A stretch of 64,000 nt of DNA from Streptomyces hundungensis (GTDB taxonomy: Bacteria; Actinomycetota; Actinomycetes; Streptomycetales; Streptomycetaceae), in the NCBI RefSeq assembly GCF_003627815.1, contig NZ_CP032698.1, forward strand, positions 7,130,001 to 7,194,000, read 5' to 3'. Of this stretch, positions 15,727 to 24,436 are shown piece by piece (the first letter of the stretch is position 1; each line of letters starts with the position of its first letter). The notes under the pieces were generated by a model. It was given only the letters and a program-made list of their open reading frames with translations, did not search any database and was not told the DNA's origin. The position numbers and the translations under genes were made by a program.

Positions 15727-17310
15727 GTGTTCAGACGGACCAGCCGCCGGCGCACCGGCGCGGCCCTTGCGTCCATAGCCGCGCTCGGTGGCTGCGGACT
15801 GCTCCCGGGCAGCGGTTCGGGGGCCCAGCAGGGCATCACGGTGGGGACGACGAGCGAACCGAGCACCCTCGACCCGGCCGCCTCCTGGGACGGATCGTGG
15901 GAGCTCTACCGCAATGTCTTCCAGACCCTGGTGGCCTTTCCGACCGGCAGCACCTCGCCCCAGCCGGACGCCGCGCAGTCCTGCCGCTTCCGGGACAGGA
16001 CCAGCCGCACCTTCACCTGCACCCTGCGCACGGGACTGACCTTCTCCGACGGGACGAAGCTCGACGCCCACGCCGTCAAGTACTCGATCGACCGCATCGT
16101 GAAGATCAATGTGAAGGCCGGACCCAAGGGCCTGCTCAGCAGCCTGGACACGGTCACCGCCGACGACGACCTCACCGTCACCTTCCACCTGAACAAGCCC
16201 GACGCGACCTTCCCCTATGTGCTCGGCGCGCCCGCCATGTCGATCGTCGACCCCGCGACCTACCCGGCCGACAGGCTCCGCGACGACGGCGGCCTGACCG
16301 GCTCGGGCCCGTACACGCTGGAGTCGTACAAGGCCGGCGACCGTGCCGTCCTGAAGAAGAACATCGGCTACCAGGGCTTCGCACAGCCCGAGAACGACGG
16401 CGTCACCATCCGCTACTTCCACGATTCCACCACCATGGTGGACGCCCTCAAGAGCAAGCGGATCGACGTCACCTACCGCGGCATCACCGCCGACGAGGTC
16501 GAGGACATCCGCCAGGAGAAGGCCGCGGGGAAGCCGCTCCAGCTCATCGAGAACAGCGGCACCGAGATCCGCTTCCTGGTGTTCAACCCCAAGGATCCGC
16601 AGGCCGCGAACCCGGCGGTGCGCCGCGCGATCGCCCAGGTCGTGGACCGCGACGCCCTGGTCGCCAAGGTCTACAAGGGCACCGCCGAACCGCTGTACTC
16701 GATGGTCCCCACCGGCGTGAACGGGCACACCACCAGCTTCTTCGACACCTTCGGCTCGCCCAGCGTCCCCAAGGCGAGGGACATCCTGCGCATGGCGGGC
16801 GTCAACGGCCCGGTGCCGCTGACGTTCTGGTACACCACCGACCGCTACGGCTCCTCCATGGCCGCGGAGTTCGCCGAACTCAAACGGCAGCTCGACGACT
16901 CGGGACTCTTCGACGTGACGCTGAAGAGCCGCCCCTGGAAGACCTACACCGAGGGCTTCCAGGCCGGCGACTTCCCCGTCTTCGGACGCGGCTGGTTCCC
17001 CGACTTCCCCGACCCGGACAACTTCATCGCCCCCTTCGTCGGCGAGGAGAACGCCGTCGGCACGCCGTACGAGCCCCGCGAGATCACCACCCGGCTGATC
17101 CCGCAGTCCCGCCAGATCTCCGACCGGGGGGCCGCGAGCAAGCAGTTCGAGCGGGCCCAGGACGTCCTCGTCGACGACGTGCGGCTGCTGCCGCTGTGGC
17201 AGGGCAGGCTCTGCATCGCGGCGAGCGACGACATCGCGGGCGGCGAGCGCGCCCTGGACCCGCAGACGGTGCTTCAGATGTGGGAGCTGCACCGCAAGAC
17301 CAGCTGGTAG
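15727..17310 (+). CDS. ABC transporter substrate-binding lipoprotein, family 5 (peptide type)
   Basis: 527 residues. The GTG at 15727 is chosen for GAGGAG seven bases upstream. There is a lipoprotein signal with Arg-rich n-region and lipobox LGGC. The mature part has the family-5 motifs (STLDPAASWDGSWELYRNVFQTL, KFSDG-like TFSDGTKLDAHAVKYSIDRI, and LVFNPKDP). Such proteins deliver oligopeptides or other solutes to ABC permeases, but no permease or ATPase gene is adjacent, so it is an orphan receptor here. Confidence 0.9.
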   Translation: MFRRTSRRRTGAALASIAALGGCGLLPGSGSGAQQGITVGTTSEPSTLDPAASWDGSWELYRNVFQTLVAFPTGSTSPQPDAAQSCRFRDRTSRTFTCTLRTGLTFSDGTKLDAHAVKYSIDRIVKINVKAGPKGLLSSLDTVTADDDLTVTFHLNKPDATFPYVLGAPAMSIVDPATYPADRLRDDGGLTGSGPYTLESYKAGDRAVLKKNIGYQGFAQPENDGVTIRYFHDSTTMVDALKSKRIDVTYRGITADEVEDIRQEKAAGKPLQLIENSGTEIRFLVFNPKDPQAANPAVRRAIAQVVDRDALVAKVYKGTAEPLYSMVPTGVNGHTTSFFDTFGSPSVPKARDILRMAGVNGPVPLTFWYTTDRYGSSMAAEFAELKRQLDDSGLFDVTLKSRPWKTYTEGFQAGDFPVFGRGWFPDFPDPDNFIAPFVGEENAVGTPYEPREITTRLIPQSRQISDRGAASKQFERAQDVLVDDVRLLPLWQGRLCIAASDDIAGGERALDPQTVLQMWELHRKTSW

Positions 17311-17328
17311 AGACGGGCGCGGACGGCG

Positions 17329-17351
17329 TTGTCAGTGGCGGCGGGTAGGTT
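17329..17351 (+). promoter_or_regulatory. PafBC-type DNA-damage promoter of ung
   Basis: TTGTCAGTG (17329-17337), exactly eight bases, TAGGTT (17346-17351). This matches the RecA-independent damage-inducible promoter pattern TTGTCRGTG-N8-TANNNT described in mycobacteria and controlled by PafBC. It lies 58 bases upstream of the ung start. Confidence 0.8.
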
Positions 17352-17408
17352 CGGAAATCCGCAGTGAGAGTGCGGAGTCGAACCGAATGTCCCACGGAGG
17401 TTGTTGAC

Positions 17409-18092
17409 GTGACCGATACCGCCATGCTGCCCGAGTCCTGGCAGGGCGTCCTCGGCGAGGAGCTCCAGAAGCCGTACTTCAAGGAGCTCACCGCGTTCGT
17501 CGAGGAGGAGCGGGCGAAGGGCCCCGTCTTCCCGCCCCGCGAGGAGGTGTTCGCGGCCCTTGACGCGACGCCGTACGACCAGGTCAAGGTCCTGGTCCTC
17601 GGTCAGGACCCGTACCACGGAGAGGGCCAGGGGCACGGGCTGTGCTTCTCGGTGCGCCCCGGCGTTCGGACGCCGCCCTCGCTGCGCAACATCTACAAGG
17701 AGATGCGCGACGAGCTGGGTCTGGACATCCCGGACAACGGCTACCTCATGCCGTGGGCCCAGCAGGGTGTGCTGCTGCTCAACGCGGTGCTCACGGTCCG
17801 CTCCGGCGAGGCCAACTCGCACAAGGGCAAGGGCTGGGAGAAGTTCACCGACGCGGTGATCCGCGCCGTCGCCTCGCGGCCCGACCCGGCGGTGTTCGTG
17901 CTGTGGGGCAACTACGCGCAGAAGAAGCTGCCGTTGATCGACGAAGAGCGCCACGTCGTGGTCAAGGGAGCGCACCCCTCGCCACTGTCCGCCAAGAAGT
18001 TCTTCGGTTCGCACCCCTTCACGCAGATCAACGAGGCGGTCGCGGCGCAGGGGCACGCCCCCATCGACTGGCGCATCCCCGACCTGGGCTGA
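17409..18092 (+). CDS. ung: uracil-DNA glycosylase
   Basis: 227 residues from GTG behind GGAGG. Family-1 UDG motifs are complete: the water-activating loop GQDPYHGEGQGHGLCFSV (Asp67), the uracil-stacking and recognition segment LLLNAVLTV, and the DNA-intercalation loop GAHPSPLS. It removes uracil from DNA to start base-excision repair. A PafBC-type promoter upstream predicts induction by DNA damage independently of LexA/RecA. Confidence 0.96.
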   Translation: MTDTAMLPESWQGVLGEELQKPYFKELTAFVEEERAKGPVFPPREEVFAALDATPYDQVKVLVLGQDPYHGEGQGHGLCFSVRPGVRTPPSLRNIYKEMRDELGLDIPDNGYLMPWAQQGVLLLNAVLTVRSGEANSHKGKGWEKFTDAVIRAVASRPDPAVFVLWGNYAQKKLPLIDEERHVVVKGAHPSPLSAKKFFGSHPFTQINEAVAAQGHAPIDWRIPDLG

Positions 18093-18189
18093 GGCGGGTG
18101 GCCGGGGGAGTGACGGTGCGCGGTGCGTCGGCGGGGGTGTGACGGCGTCCGGCTGACAGCGCGGGGCGGCCGACCGAGCCTGAGGCCGA

Positions 18190-18212
18190 TTGTCAGTGGG
18201 GGCCGCTAGCGT
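18190..18212 (+). promoter_or_regulatory. second PafBC-type DNA-damage promoter
   Basis: TTGTCAGTG (18190-18198), eight bases, TAGCGT (18207-18212): the same arrangement as upstream of ung, here 42 bases before the start of the helical-repeat protein gene. Confidence 0.78.
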
Positions 18213-18253
18213 CGACGACGTTCGAGTTTCGCGACGACTGGTGGAGTACAGCG

Positions 18254-18727
18254 GTGACGGACATGCAGGAAGCTTCCGGGGACCTCGTGATGACCCGCAT
18301 CGGGCAGGCGATGATGCTGCTGCACGGCGGGGACCGAGAGGAGGCCCGCAACCGTTTCGGCGCCCTGTGGACCCAGATCGGCGAGGACGGGGACGCCCTC
18401 CACCGCTGCACCCTGGCCCACTACATGGCGGACGCCCAGGACGATCCCGGGGACGAACTGGCGTGGGACCTGCGGGCGTTGGCCGCCGCCGACGGGCTGA
18501 GCCAGGACCGCCTCGCCGAGCACCACGCCTCGCTCGCGGTCCGCGCCTTCTACCCCTCGCTCCACCTCAACCTCGCCGCCGACTACATCAAGCTGTACCG
18601 CCCCGACGACGCGAGGCTCCACATCGAGCGGGCGCACGACGCCCTGGACACGCTGTCCGACGACGCGTACGGAAACGGCATCCGCGAGGCGGTGCGGCGC
18701 CTGGAGCGCCGACTGGACGCCGTGTAG
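18254..18727 (+). CDS. TPR-like helical protein, putative DNA-damage-induced
   Basis: 157 residues from GTG (GGAG upstream). The sequence is all-helical with tetratricopeptide-like spacing: GQAMMLLHGGDREEARNRFGALWTQIGEDGDALHRCTLAHYMADAQ, then HLNLAADYIKLYRPDDARLHIERAHDAL. There is no catalytic motif. It is probably a protein-interaction module. Its position after ung and its own PafBC-type promoter suggest a role in the DNA-damage response, which is inference. Confidence 0.8.
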   Translation: MTDMQEASGDLVMTRIGQAMMLLHGGDREEARNRFGALWTQIGEDGDALHRCTLAHYMADAQDDPGDELAWDLRALAAADGLSQDRLAEHHASLAVRAFYPSLHLNLAADYIKLYRPDDARLHIERAHDALDTLSDDAYGNGIREAVRRLERRLDAV

Positions 18728-18871
18728 GGGCTGACTTTGCGCTGACGCTCTGTCAATTACCGTACGTAGCACGGCAGATGCGGGCGCGGGCGGTGAGGAA
18801 GAGGGGATGAGGCGGAGGGGTGAGGAGGAGGGGCGCGCCCAGGGGGTGGCCTCCGGGCGGGCCGGTCCGGA

Positions 18872-19408
18872 TCAGGCTCCGGTCGTGCCGTCGATCGCCT
18901 CGCGAAGGAGATCGGCGTGGCCGTTGTGGCGGGCGTACTCCTCGATCATGTGGGTGTAGATCCAGCGCAGGTTGAAGTGCCGGCCGTGCCGGGCGGTGCC
19001 CACGCTGAGGTCGTCGAGATCGTGTCCGGCCGCGGCGTCCCGTGCGGCGGCGACCTCGCTCCGCCAGGTGGAGAGCGCTTCGGCATGGGTGTCGTCGGGG
19101 CCGAAGTGGAAGTCGCCGTCGGGGTCCTCGTCGGTGCCGTAGACGCCCTCGTCCGTCCCTCCCTCGAACACCGAGACGAACCACCAGCGTTCGACCTCGG
19201 CGAGATGGCGCAGCAGCCCGAGCAGGGTCAGCTCGGAGCTCGGGACGGCGGCGTGCTTGAGCTGCTCGTCCGTGAGCCCGGAACACTTCCATACCAGCGT
19301 CTCGCGGTGATAGTCCAGCCAGCCGTCGAGCATGGCCCGCTCACCGGCGTCCAGGGCGGGTTCGTTGCGCTCCGTGGTCTCGGCCGTGGGTACCTCGGGG
19401 GTCGTCAT
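18872..19408 (-). CDS. DinB/DUF664 family protein
   Basis: 178 residues from MTTPEVPTAE; two earlier in-frame ATGs exist with weaker support. It has the DinB-like four-helix pattern with metal-ligand-type histidines: LGLLRHLAEVERWWF and the C-terminal YTHMIEEYARHNGHADLLREAIDG. Members of this superfamily include mycothiol-dependent enzymes and damage-inducible proteins of unknown activity. It is downstream of, and on the same strand as, a TetR gene. Confidence 0.85.
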   Translation of the reverse strand: MTTPEVPTAETTERNEPALDAGERAMLDGWLDYHRETLVWKCSGLTDEQLKHAAVPSSELTLLGLLRHLAEVERWWFVSVFEGGTDEGVYGTDEDPDGDFHFGPDDTHAEALSTWRSEVAAARDAAAGHDLDDLSVGTARHGRHFNLRWIYTHMIEEYARHNGHADLLREAIDGTTGA

Positions 19409-19447
19409 GGCGTCATCTTGACTCCTGGCCATGGCCTTGGCCAACGG

Positions 19448-20050
19448 TTATCGGTGCGCGGGCCCGGTCAGCATGCCGCTCAGCACCTCGGTGAAGCTGC
19501 GGCGGATCTCCGCCTCGGACGGCACCTCGGCGTGGTAGGAGCCGGCCGCGCAGGAGAACATCAGGCCCTCGCTGAACGAGATGAGGGACAGGGCGTGCCG
19601 CTCGGGCGCACTCGATCCGGCCGACCGCATCAGATCCACCAGCGGAGCCCTGAACTGTCGCCCGGCCGTGTCGTAGTACGCGCGCAGCTCGGGCCGCCGC
19701 GTGGCCTCAAGGGCCAACTCGTAACGGGATACGAGTAGTTCGCGGTGGCCGGTGAGGTAGCGGTGCAGGGCGAGGGCCAGCGCCCCGGCGAGCTCGTCGA
19801 GGCCGCCGCCCGCTACCGGCATCTTGGCCGGGACGAGCACCTTGGCCTCGCGCTCGGCCTGGCGCCGTACCGCGGTTTCGAGCAGCGCCTGCCGGGTGCG
19901 CGCCTGGTTGGAGGTCGAGCCTTGCGGCAGTCCGGCCCGCTCGTCGACGGCGCGGTGGGTCAGCCCCCGCATGCCGCGCTCGGTGAGCAGGGCGAGCGCG
20001 GTGTCGGCGATGAGTTCGGCACGTGAGGTGCCGGGGGTGCGTGCGGCCAT
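19448..20050 (-). CDS. TetR family transcriptional regulator
   Basis: 200 residues. The N-terminal HTH is at residues 10-55 (AELIADTALALLTERGMRGLTHRAVDERAGLPQGSTSNQ), and the C-terminal ligand domain includes a Cys in LMFSCAAGSYH. It is divergent from a flavin monooxygenase gene. Two copies of ACTACRGGTGTAGT in the 77-base intergenic region are its likely operators. It probably represses the monooxygenase-oxidoreductase operon and itself. Confidence 0.9.
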   Translation of the reverse strand: MAARTPGTSRAELIADTALALLTERGMRGLTHRAVDERAGLPQGSTSNQARTRQALLETAVRRQAEREAKVLVPAKMPVAGGGLDELAGALALALHRYLTGHRELLVSRYELALEATRRPELRAYYDTAGRQFRAPLVDLMRSAGSSAPERHALSLISFSEGLMFSCAAGSYHAEVPSEAEIRRSFTEVLSGMLTGPAHR

Positions 20051-20070
20051 GGTCGCAATCTATCGCCTTC

Positions 20071-20113
20071 ACTACGGGTGTAGTAACGTGGCTGGCGGTA
20101 CTACAGGTGTAGT
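20071..20113. promoter_or_regulatory. two TetR operators
   Basis: ACTACGGGTGTAGT (20071-20084) and ACTACAGGTGTAGT (20100-20113) are near-identical inverted repeats (arms ACTAC/GTAGT, four-base centre) spaced 29 bases start to start, between the divergent tetR and monooxygenase genes. Confidence 0.8.
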
Positions 20114-20127
20114 CGACAGGGGGCGTC

Positions 20128-21366
20128 ATGAGGAAGTACAGCGACACCGAGGGACCGCGCGCGGTGGTCGTCGGCGGCGGCATCGGCGGTCTCACCGCCG
20201 CCGCGACCCTGACCCGGCGCGGCTGGCGGGTCACCGTCCTGGAGCGGGCCGAGGAGCTGAAGCCGGTCGGCGCCGGCATCGCGCTCGCCCCCAACGGCCT
20301 GCGGGCCCTCGACGTCATCGGCCTCGGAGACCCGATCAGGGCGCTCGCCGCCTGGCAGGGCGAGGGCGGTCTGCGCACCCCGAGCGGCCGCTGGCTCTCC
20401 CGCACCGACCCCCAGGCCGCCATCGACGCCTTCGGCGACCCGGTCGTCCTGCTGCACCGGGCGACCCTGACCGCGACGCTGGCCGGCGCGCTCGCGGAGG
20501 GCACCCTGCGGACCGGCTCCGCGGCCGAACTGATCGACCCGGGGGCCGCCGACCGCCCCGCCGTGGTCCGCACCGCCGACGGGGACATCGAGGCGGAGCT
20601 CGTCGTCGGCGCCGACGGCATCCACTCCGCGCTGCGCACGGCGCTCTTCCCCGCCCACCCGGGCACCACGTACTCCGGGTTCACCACCTGGCGCCTCGTC
20701 GTGCCCGACCCGGGTCGGCCCTTCGCGCCGCACGAGACCTGGGGGCCGGGCCGCATCTGGGGCACCCAGCCCATGAAGGACGGCCGGATCTACGCGTACG
20801 CGGCGGCCAGGACGCCGCAGGGCGGACACGCCTCCGATGGTGAACCGGCCGAACTGCGCAGGCTGTTCGCCACCTGGCACGAGCCGATCCCCGCGATCCT
20901 CGAAGCGGCGGGTGAAGGGCCGGTGCTCCGCAACGACGTGCACCACATCGCCGAGGCGCTGCCCGCCTACCACCGCGGCCGGGTCGCCCTCATCGGCGAC
21001 GCCGCGCACGCCATGGCCCCCACCCTCGGCCAGGGCGGCAACCAGGCCATCGAGGACGCCATCGTCCTGGCCCACCACGCCGACCCGGGTGGCGGCCTCG
21101 CCGGCGGCCTCGCCCGCTACAGCGCCGACAGGCTGCCCCGCACCATGGGCCTCGTGCGCACGGCGGACCGTACCGCGCGTCTGAACATGCTCCGCAACCC
21201 GCTCGGCATCGCGGTGCGCGACACCCTGATCAGCGGCCTCTCGACGCTGGCGCCCGGACTACTGCTGCGCTCCTTCGCCTCGACGGCCACCTGGCAGCCC
21301 CCCGCCGCACGTATGCTGACCAGGCAAGAAAGCTCACCATCGCTCGGCGACAGGAGAACCCCGTGA
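20128..21366 (+). CDS. FAD-dependent monooxygenase, PHBH/aromatic hydroxylase family
   Basis: 412 residues. FAD motifs are all present: GXGXXG as VVVGGGIGGLTAAATLTRRG, the DG motif VVGADGIHSALR, and the GD motif GRVALIGDAAHAMAPTLGQGG. Family enzymes hydroxylate aromatic or quinone substrates using NAD(P)H. The stop overlaps the start of the following oxidoreductase gene (GTGA), so the two are translationally coupled. TetR operators overlap the upstream region, suggesting induction by the substrate or a drug-like compound. Confidence 0.93.
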   Translation: MRKYSDTEGPRAVVVGGGIGGLTAAATLTRRGWRVTVLERAEELKPVGAGIALAPNGLRALDVIGLGDPIRALAAWQGEGGLRTPSGRWLSRTDPQAAIDAFGDPVVLLHRATLTATLAGALAEGTLRTGSAAELIDPGAADRPAVVRTADGDIEAELVVGADGIHSALRTALFPAHPGTTYSGFTTWRLVVPDPGRPFAPHETWGPGRIWGTQPMKDGRIYAYAAARTPQGGHASDGEPAELRRLFATWHEPIPAILEAAGEGPVLRNDVHHIAEALPAYHRGRVALIGDAAHAMAPTLGQGGNQAIEDAIVLAHHADPGGGLAGGLARYSADRLPRTMGLVRTADRTARLNMLRNPLGIAVRDTLISGLSTLAPGLLLRSFASTATWQPPAARMLTRQESSPSLGDRRTP

Positions 21367-22268
21367 AGGTCGGATGCATCGGGCTCGGGGACATCGCGCA
21401 GAAGGCCTATCTGCCGGTTCTGACCACGCTCGCGGGCACGGAACTGCATCTACAGACCCGCACCCCGGCCACCCTCGACGCGGTGGCCGCCGCCCACCGC
21501 ATACCGGCCCGGCAGTGCCACACCGACCTCGACGCGCTGCTCGCCCAGGGGCTCGACGCGGCGTTCGTCCACGCGCCGACCGCGGTGCACCCGGAGATCG
21601 TGACCCGGCTGCTCGAAGCGGGCGTCCCGACCTATGTCGACAAGCCGCTGGCGTACGAACTCGCCGAGTCCGAGCGGCTGGTGGCGCTCGCCGAGGAGCG
21701 CGGCGTCAGCCTCGCCGTCGGCTTCAACCGGCGCCTCGCCCCCGGCTACGCCCAGTGCGCCGACCATCCGCGCGAGCTCATCCTGATGCAGAAGAACCGC
21801 GTCGGACTGCCCGAGGACCCGCGCACCCTGGTCCTCGACGACTTCATCCACGTCGTGGACACCCTGCGCTTCCTCGCGCCCGGCCCGATCGAGCACACCG
21901 TCGTACGCGCCCGGGTCCGCGAGGGCCTGATGGAGCATGTGGTCCTTCAGCTCTCCGGCGACGGTTTCACCGCGATCGGCACCATGAACCGGCTGAACGG
22001 GTCCACCGAGGAGATCCTGGAGGTCTCGGGCCAGGACACCAAGCGCCAGGTCCTGAACCTCGCGGAGGTCGTCGACCACAAGGGCCAGCCGTCCGTGCGC
22101 CGCCGCGGTGACTGGGTGCCCGTCGCCCGCCAGCGCGGGATCGAACAGTCCGTCCACTCCTTCCTCGACGCGGTACGAGCCGGAAAGACGCTCAGCGCCC
22201 AGGACGCGCTGGCGACTCACGAGCTGTGCGAGAGGGTGGTGCGGGAGGCCCTGGAACAGGCTTCCTGA
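21363..22268 (+). CDS. Gfo/Idh/MocA family oxidoreductase
   Basis: 301 residues from GTG, overlapping the monooxygenase stop by four bases. The Rossmann start is MKVGCIGLGDIAQKAYLPVL, and the family-typical YVDKPLAYELAE carries the conserved Glu-Lys-Pro-like triad as DKP. The C-terminal alpha/beta domain includes DDFIHVVDTLRF with the catalytic-type His/Asp. It is a probable NAD(P)-dependent dehydrogenase of a sugar or related polyol. Its last 77 bases overlap the convergent lnt-like gene. Confidence 0.9.
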   Translation: MKVGCIGLGDIAQKAYLPVLTTLAGTELHLQTRTPATLDAVAAAHRIPARQCHTDLDALLAQGLDAAFVHAPTAVHPEIVTRLLEAGVPTYVDKPLAYELAESERLVALAEERGVSLAVGFNRRLAPGYAQCADHPRELILMQKNRVGLPEDPRTLVLDDFIHVVDTLRFLAPGPIEHTVVRARVREGLMEHVVLQLSGDGFTAIGTMNRLNGSTEEILEVSGQDTKRQVLNLAEVVDHKGQPSVRRRGDWVPVARQRGIEQSVHSFLDAVRAGKTLSAQDALATHELCERVVREALEQAS

Positions 22269-23763
22269 ACGCCCGCGCGCCTTCGGCCGCGCAGTAGCCG
22301 GCAAGCGCGACAAGGGCCGCGTACACCGCCCAGTCGCCCAGGCGCACATAGGGCGTGGTGCCGGTCGCCAGCGGGACGTCGTACACCGCGGAGGTACTGG
22401 CGGAGGTGGGCAGCCATGCCCCGATCCGGGCGCCGTCGGGACCGTGGACGGCGCTGATGCCGGTCAAGGTGGCGTGCACCATCGAGCGGCCCGTCTCGGC
22501 GGCGCGCAGCGCGGCCAGCGAGGCGTGCTGGGCGGGTGCCCAGGTGTCCTGGAACGACGAGGTCGAGGACTGCGCGATGAGCAACTGGGCGCCGCCGCGC
22601 ACCAGATGACGGCTCATGTCGGGGAACGCGGACTCGAAGCACACCAAGGGACCCACCCGCACCGCGTCCGGCAGCGTCATCACCACCGGAGTGGTGCCGC
22701 GCCGGCGGTCCTCGTCGGCCGCCTTGCCGACCGAGGTCGCCCAGCCGAGCAGCGAACGCGCGGGGATGTACTCGCCGAACGGCACGAGCCGCATCTTGTC
22801 GTAGCGCTGCCCGGTGGGCCCGTGGGGCCCCACGAGGACCGAGCTCTTGAAGATGCCGGGCTTGTCGGAGCGGCGCGCGTCCACGTTCACCAGGATGTCG
22901 GCGCCGACCTCCGTGGACAGCTTCGCGATCCGCGCCGCCAGATCGGGCCGGGCCGCCAGGTCCTGCCCGACACTGCTCTCGCCCCACACCACGAGGTCGA
23001 CGTGCCGTCCCGCGAGGGCCCGGGTCAGCGCCTCACCGCGAGCGAACCGCGCGTCACCGTTCTCGATCACGCCCGGCTGCACCACGGCGATCCTGATCCG
23101 GCCCTCCTCCCGCATGTGCGGAGCCCACATCCACACGGCCCCCGTCAGCAGGGCGCACACCATGAGCGCGGACACCATGGCGATACGGGCAGGGCGGAGC
23201 ACCACCAGGAGGGCGACGGCGGTGTTCACCGCCACCACGAGCAGGCTCACCAGCCAGACCCCGCCCACCGACGCCAGACGCAGCGCGAACGGCACCTGCC
23301 ACTGACTGGCGCCGAGCAGCCCCCACGGCCCGCCGAGCCCCTGCCACGACCGGCAGAGCTCCACCACCAGCCAGCCCGACGGCACCACCACGACCGCGGT
23401 CAGCGCGCGCGGCACGGAGGGGCGGCCCCCCATGGCCGAGCGCACCAGCACCCCCCACGGCGCCCACAACAGCCCGAGAAGCCCGGCCAGGACCACGATG
23501 AAGACGCTCAGGCTCGGCAGCAGCCAGTGGTGCACCGCGAGCATGAACCCCGTGCCCCCGAGCCAGCCGTCGAGCGCGGCCCGCCGGACGCTGCCCGCGG
23601 AGCGCACGAGCAACAGCAACGGCACCAGCGCCCCATAGGCCGACCACCACAGCGCGGGCGCCGGAAAGGCGAGCGCGGGCAGCGCCCCGGCGAGCAGCGC
23701 GGCCGCGCCTCGCCACCAGGCCGAGCTCAGGCGTGGACCGTGACGGCCGACCGGGATCCGCAT
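22192..23763 (-). CDS. lnt: apolipoprotein N-acyltransferase
   Basis: 523 residues. Six to seven membrane helices occupy residues 15-215. They are followed by a periplasmic nitrilase-like domain with the Glu-Lys-Cys triad: VVWGESSVG, DKMRLVPFGEY and LVCFESAFPD. It N-acylates the N-terminal cysteine of lipoproteins after Lsp cleavage. Streptomycetes usually carry two lnt-type genes; this is one, not linked to a ppm1-type synthase. The Pro/Arg-rich C-terminal tail is encoded over the end of the convergent oxidoreductase gene. Confidence 0.92.
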   Translation of the reverse strand: MRIPVGRHGPRLSSAWWRGAAALLAGALPALAFPAPALWWSAYGALVPLLLLVRSAGSVRRAALDGWLGGTGFMLAVHHWLLPSLSVFIVVLAGLLGLLWAPWGVLVRSAMGGRPSVPRALTAVVVVPSGWLVVELCRSWQGLGGPWGLLGASQWQVPFALRLASVGGVWLVSLLVVAVNTAVALLVVLRPARIAMVSALMVCALLTGAVWMWAPHMREEGRIRIAVVQPGVIENGDARFARGEALTRALAGRHVDLVVWGESSVGQDLAARPDLAARIAKLSTEVGADILVNVDARRSDKPGIFKSSVLVGPHGPTGQRYDKMRLVPFGEYIPARSLLGWATSVGKAADEDRRRGTTPVVMTLPDAVRVGPLVCFESAFPDMSRHLVRGGAQLLIAQSSTSSFQDTWAPAQHASLAALRAAETGRSMVHATLTGISAVHGPDGARIGAWLPTSASTSAVYDVPLATGTTPYVRLGDWAVYAALVALAGYCAAEGARAFRKPVPGPPAPPSRTARESPARPGR

Positions 23764-23874
23764 ACCGCGCCTCCTTGCCCACCCCCGTGATCAGTTGGCT
23801 TCCGCACTGCCAGTGTGCGGGAGAGGCGGCGTCGCGCACAGACGGCCCCGCGCCCGGCGCGTCCCGTCCGCCCC

Positions 23875-24354
23875 TCAACCCCCGGCGAGCGCCCCCGACA
23901 TCCGCCGCCACTTCTCGTGCACGGTCACCGAGCTGAGCCGCCACCCCGCTTCGGTGCGCAGCAGCGAGAACGCGTAGCGGCCGCCGGATTCGAAGTCGGG
24001 GGCTGACGGGGCGCCGTCACCGTCGCCGCCGAAGCACATCGGGTTGAGGTAGTCGGCGCGCAACTCGGCGCGGTCGCCCGGGTAGCCGCCGAGGTCCTGG
24101 AGGGTGAGCAGCCGGTTGGTGATCAGGTGCTGGCGGACCGGGAAGAGCCGCAGGGTCTCCGCGAGCCACCGGGCCACCTCCTCGACGGAACCCGCGATGC
24201 CGCCCGCGGCGCCGTAGTCCGCGCGGCCGTCGGGCGCGAACAGGGCGCGGTAGGCGGCCCAGTCCCCGTCGTCGACGGCCGCCGCGTATCCGGTGATGAG
24301 TTCGTCGATGGCCAGGCGGTCGAGGAGGGTCCCGAGATCCACGCGCTGTGTCAT
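23875..24354 (-). CDS. NTF2-like (SnoaL-type) protein
   Basis: 159 residues with a SnoaL/limonene-epoxide-hydrolase-like cone fold: LLDRLAIDELITGYAAAVDDGDWAAYRALFAPDGRADYG, then RLFPVRQHLITNRLL, and C-terminal GRYAFSLLRTEAGWRLSSVTVHEKW. Members are small cyclases, isomerases or ligand-binding proteins. It is divergent from an enoyl-CoA hydratase-like gene with 82 bases between. Confidence 0.85.
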   Translation of the reverse strand: MTQRVDLGTLLDRLAIDELITGYAAAVDDGDWAAYRALFAPDGRADYGAAGGIAGSVEEVARWLAETLRLFPVRQHLITNRLLTLQDLGGYPGDRAELRADYLNPMCFGGDGDGAPSAPDFESGGRYAFSLLRTEAGWRLSSVTVHEKWRRMSGALAGG

Positions 24355-24436
24355 CGGCTCAGTCTCCGCCAGGGTGACCCGAACGCCAAGAGCCCGGCGC
24401 TTGTGGCTGGTTGACGCTTCGTGCTACCGCTGGCGC

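Noticed and set aside
18747..18775. TTGACA-like box on the minus strand downstream of the TPR-like gene
   Set aside because: No -10 at a suitable distance and no gene it could serve nearby; the DinB gene starts on the far side.
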